A stretch of 64,000 nucleotides of DNA, taken from RHLJ01 sp040222455. Lineage in GTDB: Bacteria; Bacteroidota; Rhodothermia; Balneolales; Balneolaceae. The notes below the pieces were generated by a model. It did no database searches and had not been told where the DNA came from. It saw nothing but the letters and a program-made list of their open reading frames with translations. Position numbers and translations under genes: made by a program. Shown in pieces: positions 52,743 through 62,918 of this stretch (position 1 is its first letter; every line of letters begins with the position of its first letter). The DNA is taken from the NCBI GenBank assembly GCA_040222455.1, contig JAVKDD010000003.1:1-64000 (forward strand). Reading direction: 5' to 3'.

Positions 52743-54593
52743 TCACTCCAACTCCCAAACCCAAGTTACTTTTCCATCAACTTCGAAATCTTTGGAAAGA
52801 TCAATTTCAGATTCATTTAATACATTTGATCCTGTACTAAAGTCATCTAAAATTTCAGAAAGAACATGTCTAGGAATCCTAACAGAATCATCGTTTTGAT
52901 TCATAACAACCATCACATTTTGATCCTCATGCAAACGGAAGTAAACATATACTCCATTTTGAGGCACAAAATGAACAAGCTTACCTTTATGAATGGCAAC
53001 TGCGTCTTTTCGCCAGTGATTTAATGTTGTTGTGAACTCATAAATCTCATTTTCTTTGTCGGTTCGTCCTTCCTCAGTAAAGATGCTTCGTTCATCATCG
53101 GGCCAACCTCCCGGCATATTTGGTCTGCGGTAGTCATCATCTCCACCCTTAGTATCGTGTTCCATCATCACTTCGGTTCCGTAATAAATCTGTGGAATAC
53201 CACGGGTAGTTAGCAAAAAGGTATACGCCATTTTAAAATGAGCTTCATTTTTTCCAAGTCGTTCGTAAATACGATCCATGTCGTGATTGTCAAGAAATAT
53301 TACATTCTTCATGGCATCGTCATACAAGAAATCACTTCCAAGAAGATTCCAAAGTCTTGCTACTCCTTGATCCCAACCAAAGTTTTCATTTAGAGCGGCA
53401 TCAATAGATTGGGCAAGAGGGAAGTCGGTAACACTTGGTAAGTTGGATTGATATCCGTCTTCCTTATTTCCAAGATCGTATTGCCAATACGCTTGTGGTG
53501 CTGGAAAATTTAGCCAAGCTTCTCCAACAATATTGAAATTTGGATACGCTGAAAGAACTTCATCAGCCCAGCGCGCCATATAATCCTTGTCAGGGAAAAC
53601 GTAGGTATCCATTCGGATTCCGTCGATTCCAGTGTACTCGATCCACCAAATGGTATTTTGGATTAGATAATCTGCAAGCAGTGGATTCTTTTGATTTAAA
53701 TCCGGCATTTCTTTCACAAACCAACCGTTATGCAATTTATTTTTGTCGTACTCTGAGGCATAAGGATCGGAAGCTACAGGACCCCGATAACTTGTTTGGC
53801 CGGTGTTTTCCCAACTGTGCACCCAGTCTTTAGTTGGTAAATCTTTCATCCACCAATGTTGGTCTCCGATATGATTATGAATCATATCCATAATTACTTT
53901 CATGTCTTTTTGATGAGTTGCTTCTACAAGGGCTTTATATTCTTCATTGCTTCCAAAGCGCCGATCCACACGATACATGTCGGTTGCAGCATATCCGTGA
54001 TATCCACCGTATTCGGGAGTCATATCATTTTCGAAAATGGGCATTAACCAAACGGCTGTCATTCCGAGATCGTTAATGTAATCAAGGTGATCAAATACAC
54101 CCTGTAAATCGCCACCCTGACGGCGTTCGGGATCAGAAATATCAGCTGACTCCAACATCCCTTCAATGGTATCATTTTCTGGATTTCCATTTGCAAAACG
54201 ATCGGGCATCATCAAATAAATCAAATCAGAAGCATCAAAGCCCATGTGTTTACCTTCTGTAGATGAGCGCTCAAGTAACGGGTAATCAAAAGTCATGCTT
54301 TCACTTCCGTTAGTTAATAAAAATTCCATTTGCCCAGATTTTGTTTCTGCCGATATCTCTAAATAAATAAACAGATAATTTTTTGAATCGACGGCAACTT
54401 GTTTTGTAATGTCAACGCCTGGATAGTTAATACTTGCGCGAAATTCTCCAAGATTTTCACCATAAAGTTGAATTTGTAATTCCTGAACGGGCATTTTAAC
54501 CCACCAAAACGGCGGCTCAATCTTTTCAATTTGAGCTTGAGCAAATGAATAGCTAAAAATAATAATCAGAAGAAAAGAGAATAGTTTTTTCAT
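52743..54593 (-). CDS. Secreted alpha-amylase family glycosidase (neopullulanase/SusA-like)
   Basis: The start is the Met at 54593 (MKKLFSFLLIIIFSYSFAQA), which gives a good signal peptide; an in-frame Met at 54707 adds a spurious 38-residue leader. An Ig-like N-domain (cyclomaltodextrinase N) precedes the GH13 barrel with the four conserved regions: MDMIHNH, GIRMDTYVFPD (nucleophile), GEAW (acid/base) and FLDNHD. The C-domain is short. It degrades alpha-glucans in the periplasm or outside. No susC/D neighbour is in view. Confidence 0.9.
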   Translation of the reverse strand: MKKLFSFLLIIIFSYSFAQAQIEKIEPPFWWVKMPVQELQIQLYGENLGEFRASINYPGVDITKQVAVDSKNYLFIYLEISAETKSGQMEFLLTNGSESMTFDYPLLERSSTEGKHMGFDASDLIYLMMPDRFANGNPENDTIEGMLESADISDPERRQGGDLQGVFDHLDYINDLGMTAVWLMPIFENDMTPEYGGYHGYAATDMYRVDRRFGSNEEYKALVEATHQKDMKVIMDMIHNHIGDQHWWMKDLPTKDWVHSWENTGQTSYRGPVASDPYASEYDKNKLHNGWFVKEMPDLNQKNPLLADYLIQNTIWWIEYTGIDGIRMDTYVFPDKDYMARWADEVLSAYPNFNIVGEAWLNFPAPQAYWQYDLGNKEDGYQSNLPSVTDFPLAQSIDAALNENFGWDQGVARLWNLLGSDFLYDDAMKNVIFLDNHDMDRIYERLGKNEAHFKMAYTFLLTTRGIPQIYYGTEVMMEHDTKGGDDDYRRPNMPGGWPDDERSIFTEEGRTDKENEIYEFTTTLNHWRKDAVAIHKGKLVHFVPQNGVYVYFRLHEDQNVMVVMNQNDDSVRIPRHVLSEILDDFSTGSNVLNESEIDLSKDFEVDGKVTWVWELE

Positions 54594-54705
54594 AAATAGG
54601 GTGTCTTGATTCCAACAAAGGAATGATAATAAACAGAAAAGACAGAATCTTATGTAAGTGCTTACATTTTTTCCGCGAGGATGAATTTGAAATAAATTCA
54701 AGGTC

Positions 54706-54726
54706 ATCCCGAATTTATTTCGGGAT
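54706..54726. repeat. Dispersed ATCCCGAA palindrome
   Basis: ATCCCGAA at 54706-54713 and TTCGGGAT at 54719-54726, an eight-base perfect stem with a five-base loop, from the same family as 52671-52692. Confidence 0.6.
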
Positions 54727-54844
54727 CTTTGTACGACTTAAAAAAAGAAATACCATTTAGTTCTTAAATCAACAGTGAATCGTAGGATTCTGAAACAATA
54801 CTGAATCAAGTTCAGCACATGGTTCAGAATGAAGAAAGCTTTAT

Positions 54845-57469
54845 TTACTCGCTCTTCAAACTATCGACCGGATTTGCGTTTGCGGTTTTTAAAGACTCAT
54901 AACTTACAGTAAGTAAAGCAATTCCAAAAGTGATACTACCAGCCGTTAAGAAAATAAGTGGACTAATGGTGATTTTAAAAGCAAAGTCTTCTAGCCAATT
55001 TTGCGCTAAAGACCAGCCGATAGGGGTTGCTATTAAAAAACTGATGCCAACTAATTTCAAAAAGTCTTTATTGAGTAATGCAATAATTTGAAATAAAGTA
55101 GCCCCTAATACTTTTCGAATCCCAATTTCTTTGGTCCTTTGTTGAGTAACAAATGTTGCTAACCCGAATAATCCTAGACAAGCAATAATCAGTGCTAGAA
55201 GTGTGAAATAGTTAAAAACCGTTCCTAACCGTAACTCAGATCGATACATATTTTCATAGGCTTCATCCAAAAAGGAATAGGAAAATGGATACCCAGGAGA
55301 AAAAGTTTTGAACGTAGTTTCTAAAGAAGTAATGGTTTCCTGTACATTATCTCCATTCACTTTAACTAGTACATACCGCTGATTACTACTGGGATCCAAC
55401 ATAATTGTAAGTGGCGCAATCGTCTGATATAAAGAAAGAAAATTGAAGTCCTTAACTATTCCAACGATGGTTCCTTCATTTCCCCACGCTGTGAACGGCT
55501 TACCCAACGCTTCTGCTTTGCTCCAGCCAAGTTGTGATATCGCAGCTTCATTCAACAAAAATTCAGCGGAGTTTTCGTTATATACTTCTTCATCGAACGA
55601 ACGCCCGGCAACTAATTCAATTCCCAATAGTTGAGTAAAGTTGAAACCAACTGGGGAAATGTAAATCTGTAACTCATCGTCTTCTTTTGAGCCATCCCAT
55701 TCTGAAATAGTAGTTCTACTAGTCATTCGTGTGGGTTGATATGAAGAAGTGCTAATGGATTGAATAGAAGGGTTTTTTAGTAGTTCTACTTCCAAGGTTT
55801 TGAAACGATTCCATAGTTCGGTATCAGAAGTTGAAACGGCAATAATCTGATCACGGTCCAGACCCGTGTCGGTATTTTTGATAAACTCTAGCTGTTTGAA
55901 TACCACAATTGAGCCAATAACCAACACTATGGTAATGGTAAATTGTCCGATAACTAACAGGTTACGTAAAAAGGTATTTCCCTTACCTCCTTTAACCTGA
56001 CTTTTTAAAATTAGTGCCGGTTCTAGTTTCGACATATAAAAAGCGGGATAACTTCCCGAGAATATGCCCACAAACAAACTTGTAGCTAATGTTATACTCC
56101 AGAATTTCCAACTAAGAAAAATTTGAGCAGATAATTCCCTTCCCACTAACTCACTAAAAGAAGGGAGTAATAGGGTGATTATGAATGATGCTACGAATAT
56201 GCTTAAAAGGGAAATAACTACTGCCTCAGAAATAAACTGCATAATCAAATTAGAGCGAACAGCGCCAATCACTTTTCGAACCCCAACTTCCTTAGCTCTT
56301 GTCATAGACCGTGCGGTAGAAAGGTTCATATAATTAACACAGGCAATGAGTAAAATGATGACCCCAATCACCGAAAACATATACACATATTTAATATCCC
56401 CAGTAGAAGAAGGGTTAAAATTAATATGACTCGATTTCAGATGGATATATTCTAACGGCTGTAACTGAAGGGTAGGAAGCTTATCAGGGTTTGATTTATA
56501 ATAATTAGTTGGGGCAATGTAGGTATTACTAAAATCAGGCAAGTTATTAGAAAACTCTTCTGCATTCACACCTTCTCTTAAGGTGATATAGGTATACTTG
56601 CTAGTGTTGCTCCATTCGTCAAAATTATATTGGTAATAAGAACTAACCTTGTCATTAACCACATATTGAAAGCTGAAATGCGAGTTTTCGGGGACGTCAG
56701 CAATAACACCGGTCACCATTTTAGTAAGTACTTTTTCATCTAAAAACCGTTGATCTATACTTTTCCCAATAGGATTTTCATCCCCAAAAAGTTTCTCCGC
56801 CATGGTTTGAGTAAGAATGATGGAAGCAGGATCATCTAGTGCTGTTTCGGAATTTCCACGGAGCCATTGATAACTAAAAACCTGGAAAAAATCTTCATCT
56901 GCCGCTATTCCACTCTCCATAAAAGAGCGCTCGCCATTTACCATAAGACCTTGAGTACTTCCAAAATAGGCCGCGTATTCAACCTCAGGAAAATCCCTTT
57001 TCATGGTTACGGCCATTGCCGTTTGAGATAATGAAGACCAATCCGAACCCAAGTATCCGTAGCCTGGTTGATTGGAGATAACACGGTATGTTCGGTCGCT
57101 GTTTGCATGATAGTTGTCATAACTAAGTTCATGCTGAACATACAATCCAATTAAAACAAAACAAGTTAGCCCAATAGCGAGCCCAAAAATATTAATAAAG
57201 GAGTAGCTCTTTTGTTTTTTTAAACTCCGAAAAGCAATCTTTAAATAATTTTTAAACATACTTACAGACCAGTAAATTTTATGTATAAATTTTGATGGAG
57301 CATATCTCGCCACTTGTCGCCAATACCATTTATTAGCAGCTTCTCTTCCGTCTTTTTCACATAGATATAAATAATATTCCTCGAAATCGCCGAGCGTTGT
57401 TTTCCAGATGTCGTCGTAGAGCAGTTTACTTAGAATCTTTTCCGCTATTTTGGGAGGGTGATTATTCAT
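54845..57469 (-). CDS. FtsX/MacB-type permease with PadR-linked prefix domain
   Basis: The N-terminal ~75 residues (LLYDDIWKTTLGDFEEYY...) form the permease-prefix domain seen in permeases paired with PadR regulators. A TM segment, a periplasmic MacB-PCD domain and three more TM segments follow, then a second such set; 874 residues in all. The FtsX core loops KEVGVRKVIGA and KEIGIRKVLGA are near the TM groups. The ABC ATPase partner is not encoded here. It starts one base after the PadR gene, which should control it. Confidence 0.85.
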   Translation of the reverse strand: MNNHPPKIAEKILSKLLYDDIWKTTLGDFEEYYLYLCEKDGREAANKWYWRQVARYAPSKFIHKIYWSVSMFKNYLKIAFRSLKKQKSYSFINIFGLAIGLTCFVLIGLYVQHELSYDNYHANSDRTYRVISNQPGYGYLGSDWSSLSQTAMAVTMKRDFPEVEYAAYFGSTQGLMVNGERSFMESGIAADEDFFQVFSYQWLRGNSETALDDPASIILTQTMAEKLFGDENPIGKSIDQRFLDEKVLTKMVTGVIADVPENSHFSFQYVVNDKVSSYYQYNFDEWSNTSKYTYITLREGVNAEEFSNNLPDFSNTYIAPTNYYKSNPDKLPTLQLQPLEYIHLKSSHINFNPSSTGDIKYVYMFSVIGVIILLIACVNYMNLSTARSMTRAKEVGVRKVIGAVRSNLIMQFISEAVVISLLSIFVASFIITLLLPSFSELVGRELSAQIFLSWKFWSITLATSLFVGIFSGSYPAFYMSKLEPALILKSQVKGGKGNTFLRNLLVIGQFTITIVLVIGSIVVFKQLEFIKNTDTGLDRDQIIAVSTSDTELWNRFKTLEVELLKNPSIQSISTSSYQPTRMTSRTTISEWDGSKEDDELQIYISPVGFNFTQLLGIELVAGRSFDEEVYNENSAEFLLNEAAISQLGWSKAEALGKPFTAWGNEGTIVGIVKDFNFLSLYQTIAPLTIMLDPSSNQRYVLVKVNGDNVQETITSLETTFKTFSPGYPFSYSFLDEAYENMYRSELRLGTVFNYFTLLALIIACLGLFGLATFVTQQRTKEIGIRKVLGATLFQIIALLNKDFLKLVGISFLIATPIGWSLAQNWLEDFAFKITISPLIFLTAGSITFGIALLTVSYESLKTANANPVDSLKSE

Positions 57470-57470
57470 C

Positions 57471-57797
57471 TTAGCTCATCCCAAACATAAGTTGAGGAAT
57501 TCCTTCCCAGATAGTTTGCTGTACTTCATATATTTCAAGAAGAGCTTTTTTTCCAGAAGGGGTGAGTTTATAAATACGTTTATGACGACCGCCACGCTCG
57601 GGAGTTGATTCTGATAACACGGACATAAGCTGTCCCCGTTTTTCAAGACGTTCGAGCGGCATATAAATACCACCAAGCGACCATTCTTTCCCCGTGATTT
57701 CATTCAGTTTTTGTTGGATGGGAATGCTGTATGCGTCTTCTCCGAGTTTCCAGACGGCAAGTAAAATGTATTCTTCAGATCGTGTGAGTAGTTTCAT
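57471..57797 (-). CDS. PadR-family transcriptional regulator
   Basis: This is a 108-residue winged-helix protein. The opening TRSEEYILLAVWKLG and the recognition region SLGGIYMPLERLEKRG followed by the wing GGRHKRIYKLTPSGKKAL are characteristic of PadR. It likely represses its own two-gene operon with the FtsX-type permease, one base downstream. A 20-base inverted repeat 8 bases upstream (57806-57868) is a candidate operator. Confidence 0.9.
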   Translation of the reverse strand: MKLLTRSEEYILLAVWKLGEDAYSIPIQQKLNEITGKEWSLGGIYMPLERLEKRGQLMSVLSESTPERGGRHKRIYKLTPSGKKALLEIYEVQQTIWEGIPQLMFGMS

Positions 57798-57805
57798 GAG
57801 TATTG

Positions 57806-57868
57806 CAATTCTAAAAATTTGAAACTAATACTACTCAAAAATTCTTTTGTTTCAAATTTTTAGAATTG
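57806..57868. promoter_or_regulatory. Perfect 20-base inverted repeat between padR-like and kinase genes
   Basis: CAATTCTAAAAATTTGAAAC at 57806-57825 and its exact reverse complement at 57849-57868, with 23 bases between. It lies between the divergent PadR and TPR-kinase starts. It could be a paired PadR operator or a long hairpin in either leader. Confidence 0.7.
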
Positions 57869-57954
57869 GATTCTTTCACTACAATACCTGAGGTTGCAAT
57901 TTTGTATCATTTACATATTTTTTGGAAAGGTTTAGCTTAATCAATATCGGGTAT

Positions 57955-59871
57955 ATGAAACGTATATTTTCAGGAATAGGAACTCTGGCATTCATATGTG
58001 CATTATTCAGCAGCATAGTAATAGCGCAAAACGCACTAGAAAACCAAGCAGATTCTCTACGCACATTTATAGAAGAAAACTATCGCACTAACTGGGAGAC
58101 TATCCCTGACAGTGCGAGAAAACTGTTAAGAATATCGAGGGAAATAAGGCAAAGGCAGAGCGAAGCAGATGCCAATAAATTTCTTGGGGTCTATTATTTC
58201 CGAACCTCAAATCAGGACAGTTCTATTTATCATTATCAGGAGGCAGCGAGGATAAATGAAGAACTAGGTAATACACTCGAGCAGGCAAAAAATACATTGA
58301 ACATTGGGATGAGTTATCAGAATCTTGGTGAATTTGATAAAACAGTGGAATATTCATTGGAGGCAGCCAGGTATTTTGAAGAGGTTGATGATTTCAAAGG
58401 GATGGCGATTGTATACAATATGGTAGGCTCCGTGTATTATTACCAAAGAAGGTTTGATGAATCAATAGAATTCATGAAAAAATATCTTGAACACGCAGAG
58501 AAAGCGGATGATATTTATGAATTAGCAAGCGCGAATCAAAATCTTGGGGCTGTTCTGAATGCAGCAGAAAGAGAGTCGGAGGCTATACCTTATTTAGAAA
58601 AGGCCAGTCAATTACACAAAGAAACAGGAAACGAACTTGGAGTAGCTACCAATGCTATCAATGTTGGGTCTATATACTTTAATAATGAACAATTTCGAGA
58701 GGCCATACCCTACTTTGAAGAAGGTTATCGGGTAGGTAAAAATTCAGGGAATGCAAGGGTGTTACTCGAAGCTATCACAAATTTAGCGGGCTCTTATCTA
58801 AATATTGGTGAACATCGAAAAGCATTGGAATTAGCAGATGAAGGGGTAGAAGTTGCGGTAAACACAGGAGACCAGTATATGCTAATGCTAACTTACGAAA
58901 GTAAAGCAAACGCTTTGCATAAGCTTGGGAATTTTGAAGAAGCATTTATAGCGTTGAATGCTTTTCAGGAAGTAAAAGATTCAGTTATCAACCGGGAAAA
59001 CTTTGAAAAGATTGCCGAGTTGGAAACACAATTTGAAACTGAACAAAAAGAACGTCAGATTGCAGAACTTGAAGCAGAAAGAGCACTACAGGAATTAACC
59101 ATTCAACAAAGTAAAATGCTTCAGTCCGGGCTTGGAGGAGTTGTGGTTCTTTTGATTATTGCCGGGTTTTTATGGCAAAGTAAAGTGAAAGAAAGGGAGC
59201 TGTCGTATAAAGTAGAACAACTGGAGGTCGATAAAGAGATACAGGCAGAAAGAGAAAGAATATCTCGCGATTTACACGACAATGTTGGTGCTCAGTTAGT
59301 GAATATTATTTCAGGGATAGATTTATTCGAGCGCTATGAAAAAGCAGAGGAAAAGCAGGAATCAGAAAAAGTACTTAGGTCTCTTAAAAAGGAGGCAAAA
59401 TCATCAATTGGTCAATTAAGAGACACGATTTGGGCATTAAAATCAGACGAGAGTACTTCTGATTCATTCGTTGATCATGTTCAAAGCTATCTTCATACAG
59501 TTGAAAATATATCTGAGCTAGCAATAAGTATAAATTTAAAGGAGCTTAAAGAGGTGCATTTAACACCAACACAATCGCTAAATATTTTTAGGATTATACA
59601 AGAAGCCACTCAAAATACATTAAAACATTCGGGTGCAAGTGCACTAGAAATAAGTGGCGAAAAAAAAGAAGAACAGTTTCTAGTTACCATCAGTGACAAT
59701 GGCACATTCAAAAAAAATAGTGAGGATGGAACCAGCTCAGGTTTGGGCAATATGAAGAAAAGAGCAAATGATATTGGGGCAGAAATTACATTTGAATCAA
59801 ACGAATTAGGCACAAAAATAATGTTGGAGTTCCAAATAAAAAGTAAATCAAATGAAATTGTATTGGTTTAA
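57955..59871 (+). CDS. TPR-repeat sensor histidine kinase (HisKA_3 type)
   Basis: The start Met at 57955 (MKRIFSGIGTLAF) opens a signal peptide cut after VIA. About seven TPR repeats (residues ~45-370, e.g. NIGMSYQNLGEFDKTVEYS) face the periplasm. One TM segment (~395-415), a coiled coil, then the dimerization box ERERISRDLHDNVGAQLVNI with the phospho-His and a HATPase domain (IIQEATQNTLKHS; GLGNMKKRA). Typical partners are LuxR-type regulators, but none follows; this kinase is orphaned in the window. Confidence 0.9.
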   Translation: MKRIFSGIGTLAFICALFSSIVIAQNALENQADSLRTFIEENYRTNWETIPDSARKLLRISREIRQRQSEADANKFLGVYYFRTSNQDSSIYHYQEAARINEELGNTLEQAKNTLNIGMSYQNLGEFDKTVEYSLEAARYFEEVDDFKGMAIVYNMVGSVYYYQRRFDESIEFMKKYLEHAEKADDIYELASANQNLGAVLNAAERESEAIPYLEKASQLHKETGNELGVATNAINVGSIYFNNEQFREAIPYFEEGYRVGKNSGNARVLLEAITNLAGSYLNIGEHRKALELADEGVEVAVNTGDQYMLMLTYESKANALHKLGNFEEAFIALNAFQEVKDSVINRENFEKIAELETQFETEQKERQIAELEAERALQELTIQQSKMLQSGLGGVVVLLIIAGFLWQSKVKERELSYKVEQLEVDKEIQAERERISRDLHDNVGAQLVNIISGIDLFERYEKAEEKQESEKVLRSLKKEAKSSIGQLRDTIWALKSDESTSDSFVDHVQSYLHTVENISELAISINLKELKEVHLTPTQSLNIFRIIQEATQNTLKHSGASALEISGEKKEEQFLVTISDNGTFKKNSEDGTSSGLGNMKKRANDIGAEITFESNELGTKIMLEFQIKSKSNEIVLV

Positions 59872-59907
59872 TTATTAATAAGAAACTGATTTAGCTTATT
59901 ATAGATG

Positions 59908-62076
59908 CTAGAAAGTCAATTTAACTCCGCCATTTATTACAAACCCATCAACTGGCGCATAGATATCCCGAAAATCAGGATTGCTAATACTTCCAGTATA
60001 TATGGTATCAAATTCTGTTTGACGTGTATCCAAAAAGTTTTCAAAGTTCAGAAATATCGATAATGTTTCATTAAGCACTTTTTCAGTCATAAGCCCTGTA
60101 ATCCAGTACGACTTACCATTGCTACCATCGCCTAACTTTTGTGGACTAAAATAATAAGCTTCCAGCCCGATCCAGAACTCGCCGTGTTTTTCGTACATAA
60201 GAACATTATTAAGGCGATGTTTTGCTACCAAGGGTAATTCTGAAGTACGATCATTATAATGGCTTAGAACATTTGCGTGTGTGTACCCTATAAAAAGTTT
60301 AAAATGATCATAGCTCCATTTCATATTTACCTCCACCCCTTTAGTGTCCACAAAACCAGTTGGTTGATTAAATTCAAATTGCGTTCCTGAACGAGTTAAT
60401 ACAAGGGGGTTCTGAATTTGGGTATAAAATAATAGCACATTCGTTGATAAGGAGAGGTCGCTACTTAAAGCCAATTGGTAGTTTACATCAAAATTACCTC
60501 CAAAAGATTGCTCTGCTTTAAAGTCGTTTGGATTTATAGGTAGAATGTCTTGAAACTGAAGACGTTCGGTATCCTCTGTAAAAGTTGTAGGCGATTTATA
60601 GCCAAGACCACCACCCATTCGAAAAGATAATTCAGAAGATGGTTCATATAAAACTGAAACACGAGGCAAAGCAAAAGCTCCGTATTCATTATGGTAATCT
60701 AGCCGAAAACCAGTTTCTAATGTCCACAGAGGTTGTACGTTCCAGATATTTTGTGCAAATAGTCCGACTATATTATCTGAAAAACTAAGGTCTTCCCCAC
60801 CATTATCTTGATCAAAAGCATCAGTCCATAGATTGCCACCAAAAATCCATTCTGTTTGTTCTTCAATTAGATTAACAGTGACCTCGCTGAATGAAGAAGT
60901 TTGGTTTCCTGAAAATAAAAAGTCAGGTATTTCTAAGGTTCTATCATAAAAACTAAGACTATTCTTCACGGATAATGAGGTTTTTTCGTTAATTCTATGG
61001 TCTAATTGAAATTGACTTGAAATTCGCTCAGTCTCATTTTTTTCGAAGTATGGGTCATTTACATCCTTTCCTTCAATAAAATCTATATTTCCACCAAGCC
61101 GATCTTCTAAAATTAAATTTAAACCCACATTGATTGTTGTTTCGGAAGATACATACACAAACACTTTTGGATTAAAAGTAAAACGTTCGAATTCTGGAAT
61201 AGCGGTTAGTCCAATTCCAGCAGGATCATAAGCAGCCCCATTATTATATGAAGTAAAAATAGTTGTTCCGATTTTTTCATTTTTTGTGGAGTAAAACCCA
61301 CTAAGATCTAACCCAAGAGCAGAAGTAGCATTTGCCATAAAACTTAGTTCGGGATCTTCACCTGGTGCTTTAGATATCAAGTTGACTAACCCTGCAATTG
61401 CCCCGCCACCATATAATGTAGAAGAAGCGCCTTTGATTACTTCCACTTGTTTTAAATCTAATGGAGTAATTTGCATAAGACTCAATCCACCCGAAAAACC
61501 AGAATATAATGGGAGACCATCTCTAAGCAATTGAGTATATTTTCCATCCAATCCCTGAATACGAATACTTGAATTATAGCTGGTAGCAGAAGTTTGTTGA
61601 GTCTGGATTCCAGTGCTTTCATTTAACAACATTCTGATATCGCCAGGTTTCATATTTCCCTTTTCAGAGAGTTCTTCGCCAGCAATAAATTCTACACGAG
61701 TTGGAATATCTTGAATAGTTCGGCTACTTCTTGTTGAGCTTACAATTATTTCCTCCATTTCCTCATGATCATGATGAAGCTCGAATATTTGATTTTGATC
61801 AGCTATTGAAAGAGGAAAGGTTAGGGTAATACTAAGCGTTTCGTATCCCAAGTAACGAAGTTCAAGACGGTGAATTCCATCTGGAATATTTGTAACGGTA
61901 ACTTCTCCACTCGTATTAGTTGTATTTCCAAGATTCAGGGAAGGGAAGAAGGCGGTAACTCCAATAAGTGGGGTCTTTTCCTCATGATCAATAATAGTGG
62001 CAACAAAAGAATTCTGAGCTAGTAATGATTGACTAAATAAAAGAGTTAGAAGGCTTAGTATACTTTTAAAGTGCAT
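59908..62076 (-). CDS. TonB-dependent outer-membrane receptor
   Basis: Start Met at 62076 (MHFKSILSLLTLLFSQSLLAQ) gives a proper signal peptide; an in-frame upstream Met adds 44 atypical residues. A carboxypeptidase-regulatory-like domain (about residues 24-95) is followed by a His/Glu-rich hinge (LHHDHEEMEE) and the plug. TonB box is not obvious. The barrel ends VINGGVKLTF. Substrate is unknown; the metal-rich hinge might hint at metal uptake. It diverges from an ECF sigma factor gene. Confidence 0.9.
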   Translation of the reverse strand: MHFKSILSLLTLLFSQSLLAQNSFVATIIDHEEKTPLIGVTAFFPSLNLGNTTNTSGEVTVTNIPDGIHRLELRYLGYETLSITLTFPLSIADQNQIFELHHDHEEMEEIIVSSTRSSRTIQDIPTRVEFIAGEELSEKGNMKPGDIRMLLNESTGIQTQQTSATSYNSSIRIQGLDGKYTQLLRDGLPLYSGFSGGLSLMQITPLDLKQVEVIKGASSTLYGGGAIAGLVNLISKAPGEDPELSFMANATSALGLDLSGFYSTKNEKIGTTIFTSYNNGAAYDPAGIGLTAIPEFERFTFNPKVFVYVSSETTINVGLNLILEDRLGGNIDFIEGKDVNDPYFEKNETERISSQFQLDHRINEKTSLSVKNSLSFYDRTLEIPDFLFSGNQTSSFSEVTVNLIEEQTEWIFGGNLWTDAFDQDNGGEDLSFSDNIVGLFAQNIWNVQPLWTLETGFRLDYHNEYGAFALPRVSVLYEPSSELSFRMGGGLGYKSPTTFTEDTERLQFQDILPINPNDFKAEQSFGGNFDVNYQLALSSDLSLSTNVLLFYTQIQNPLVLTRSGTQFEFNQPTGFVDTKGVEVNMKWSYDHFKLFIGYTHANVLSHYNDRTSELPLVAKHRLNNVLMYEKHGEFWIGLEAYYFSPQKLGDGSNGKSYWITGLMTEKVLNETLSIFLNFENFLDTRQTEFDTIYTGSISNPDFRDIYAPVDGFVINGGVKLTF

Positions 62077-62222
62077 ATTCAATTGTTTAGAAAGTAAAAT
62101 ATATTTTATAGCGTAAGAACTTAAACAAAGTTCTTTCATATAGATGAGGAATTCCAAAAAAGGATTCATTTTTTTAAATAGTACAAAACCATTGCGACTT
62201 TCCACCATCTTTCTACGTCATA

Positions 62223-62918
62223 TTGTTGTTAGCGCGCAAACATGAATTCCAAAAGCAACTTCTTTTGTCGAATACTGAATTTACTGATTTACTGAAACCT
62301 CATTATAATGATGCGGTGAACTACTGCCGGGCACTTTGTTCGGGTTCATCTAAAGCGGAAGCTGAAGATATACTCCAGCAAGCCTTGCTTAAAGCTTTGG
62401 AGAACTTTGGTTCACTTAGAAACCAAGACAAGTTTAGAAGTTGGTTCTTTCAAATTTTGACTCGGTGTTTTTATGATGCCGTTCGAAAACCGTTTTGGAG
62501 CAAATTTGTTTCGCTTAATTCTGAGGAAGGAAAAGTAGGCTTTCAAATATTTGAAGATGATTATTTCGAATCGAATCAAATATTAGTTGGTGCGCTATCC
62601 CAAATTGGAAAAAAAGAACGCGCAGCACTCTTACTTTTCGAAATAGGTGGATTCTCGATTAGAGAAATCACTGAAATACAAAAAGAAGGAAGCGAATCAA
62701 CGGTAAAATCGAGGTTAAGCCGTACAAGAAAAAAGCTAGAGGAATTCATGGTAAAGTTAGAAGAGACATCAGATACAGTACTGAAGTCAGAAAAGTCTAA
62801 TGGCGTAAAGACGCAAGATTTAGCGTCTCCACGAGTAGGACTTGATAGCACAAGAACAACCAAAGACATCTACCATGAAACCAACAAAGTTATTAACGAA
62901 ATCAAATCCATTGGATGA
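62223..62918 (+). CDS. ECF-type RNA polymerase sigma factor
   Basis: Region 2 is EAEDILQQALLKALENFGSLRNQDKFRSWFFQI and region 4 is the helix-turn-helix GGFSIREITEIQKEGSESTVKSRLSRTRKKL. It starts with TTG at 62223 (uncertain; the next Met candidates lie far inside). A ~60-residue C-terminal extension after region 4 is unusual. It is 231 residues and overlaps the putative anti-sigma gene. It may control the divergent TonB receptor. Confidence 0.85.
   Translation: MLLARKHEFQKQLLLSNTEFTDLLKPHYNDAVNYCRALCSGSSKAEAEDILQQALLKALENFGSLRNQDKFRSWFFQILTRCFYDAVRKPFWSKFVSLNSEEGKVGFQIFEDDYFESNQILVGALSQIGKKERAALLLFEIGGFSIREITEIQKEGSESTVKSRLSRTRKKLEEFMVKLEETSDTVLKSEKSNGVKTQDLASPRVGLDSTRTTKDIYHETNKVINEIKSIG

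Noticed and set aside
62077..62222. Cobalamin or other riboswitch before the TonB receptor
   Set aside because: The ~145-base leader is short, AT-rich and shows no conserved riboswitch core.
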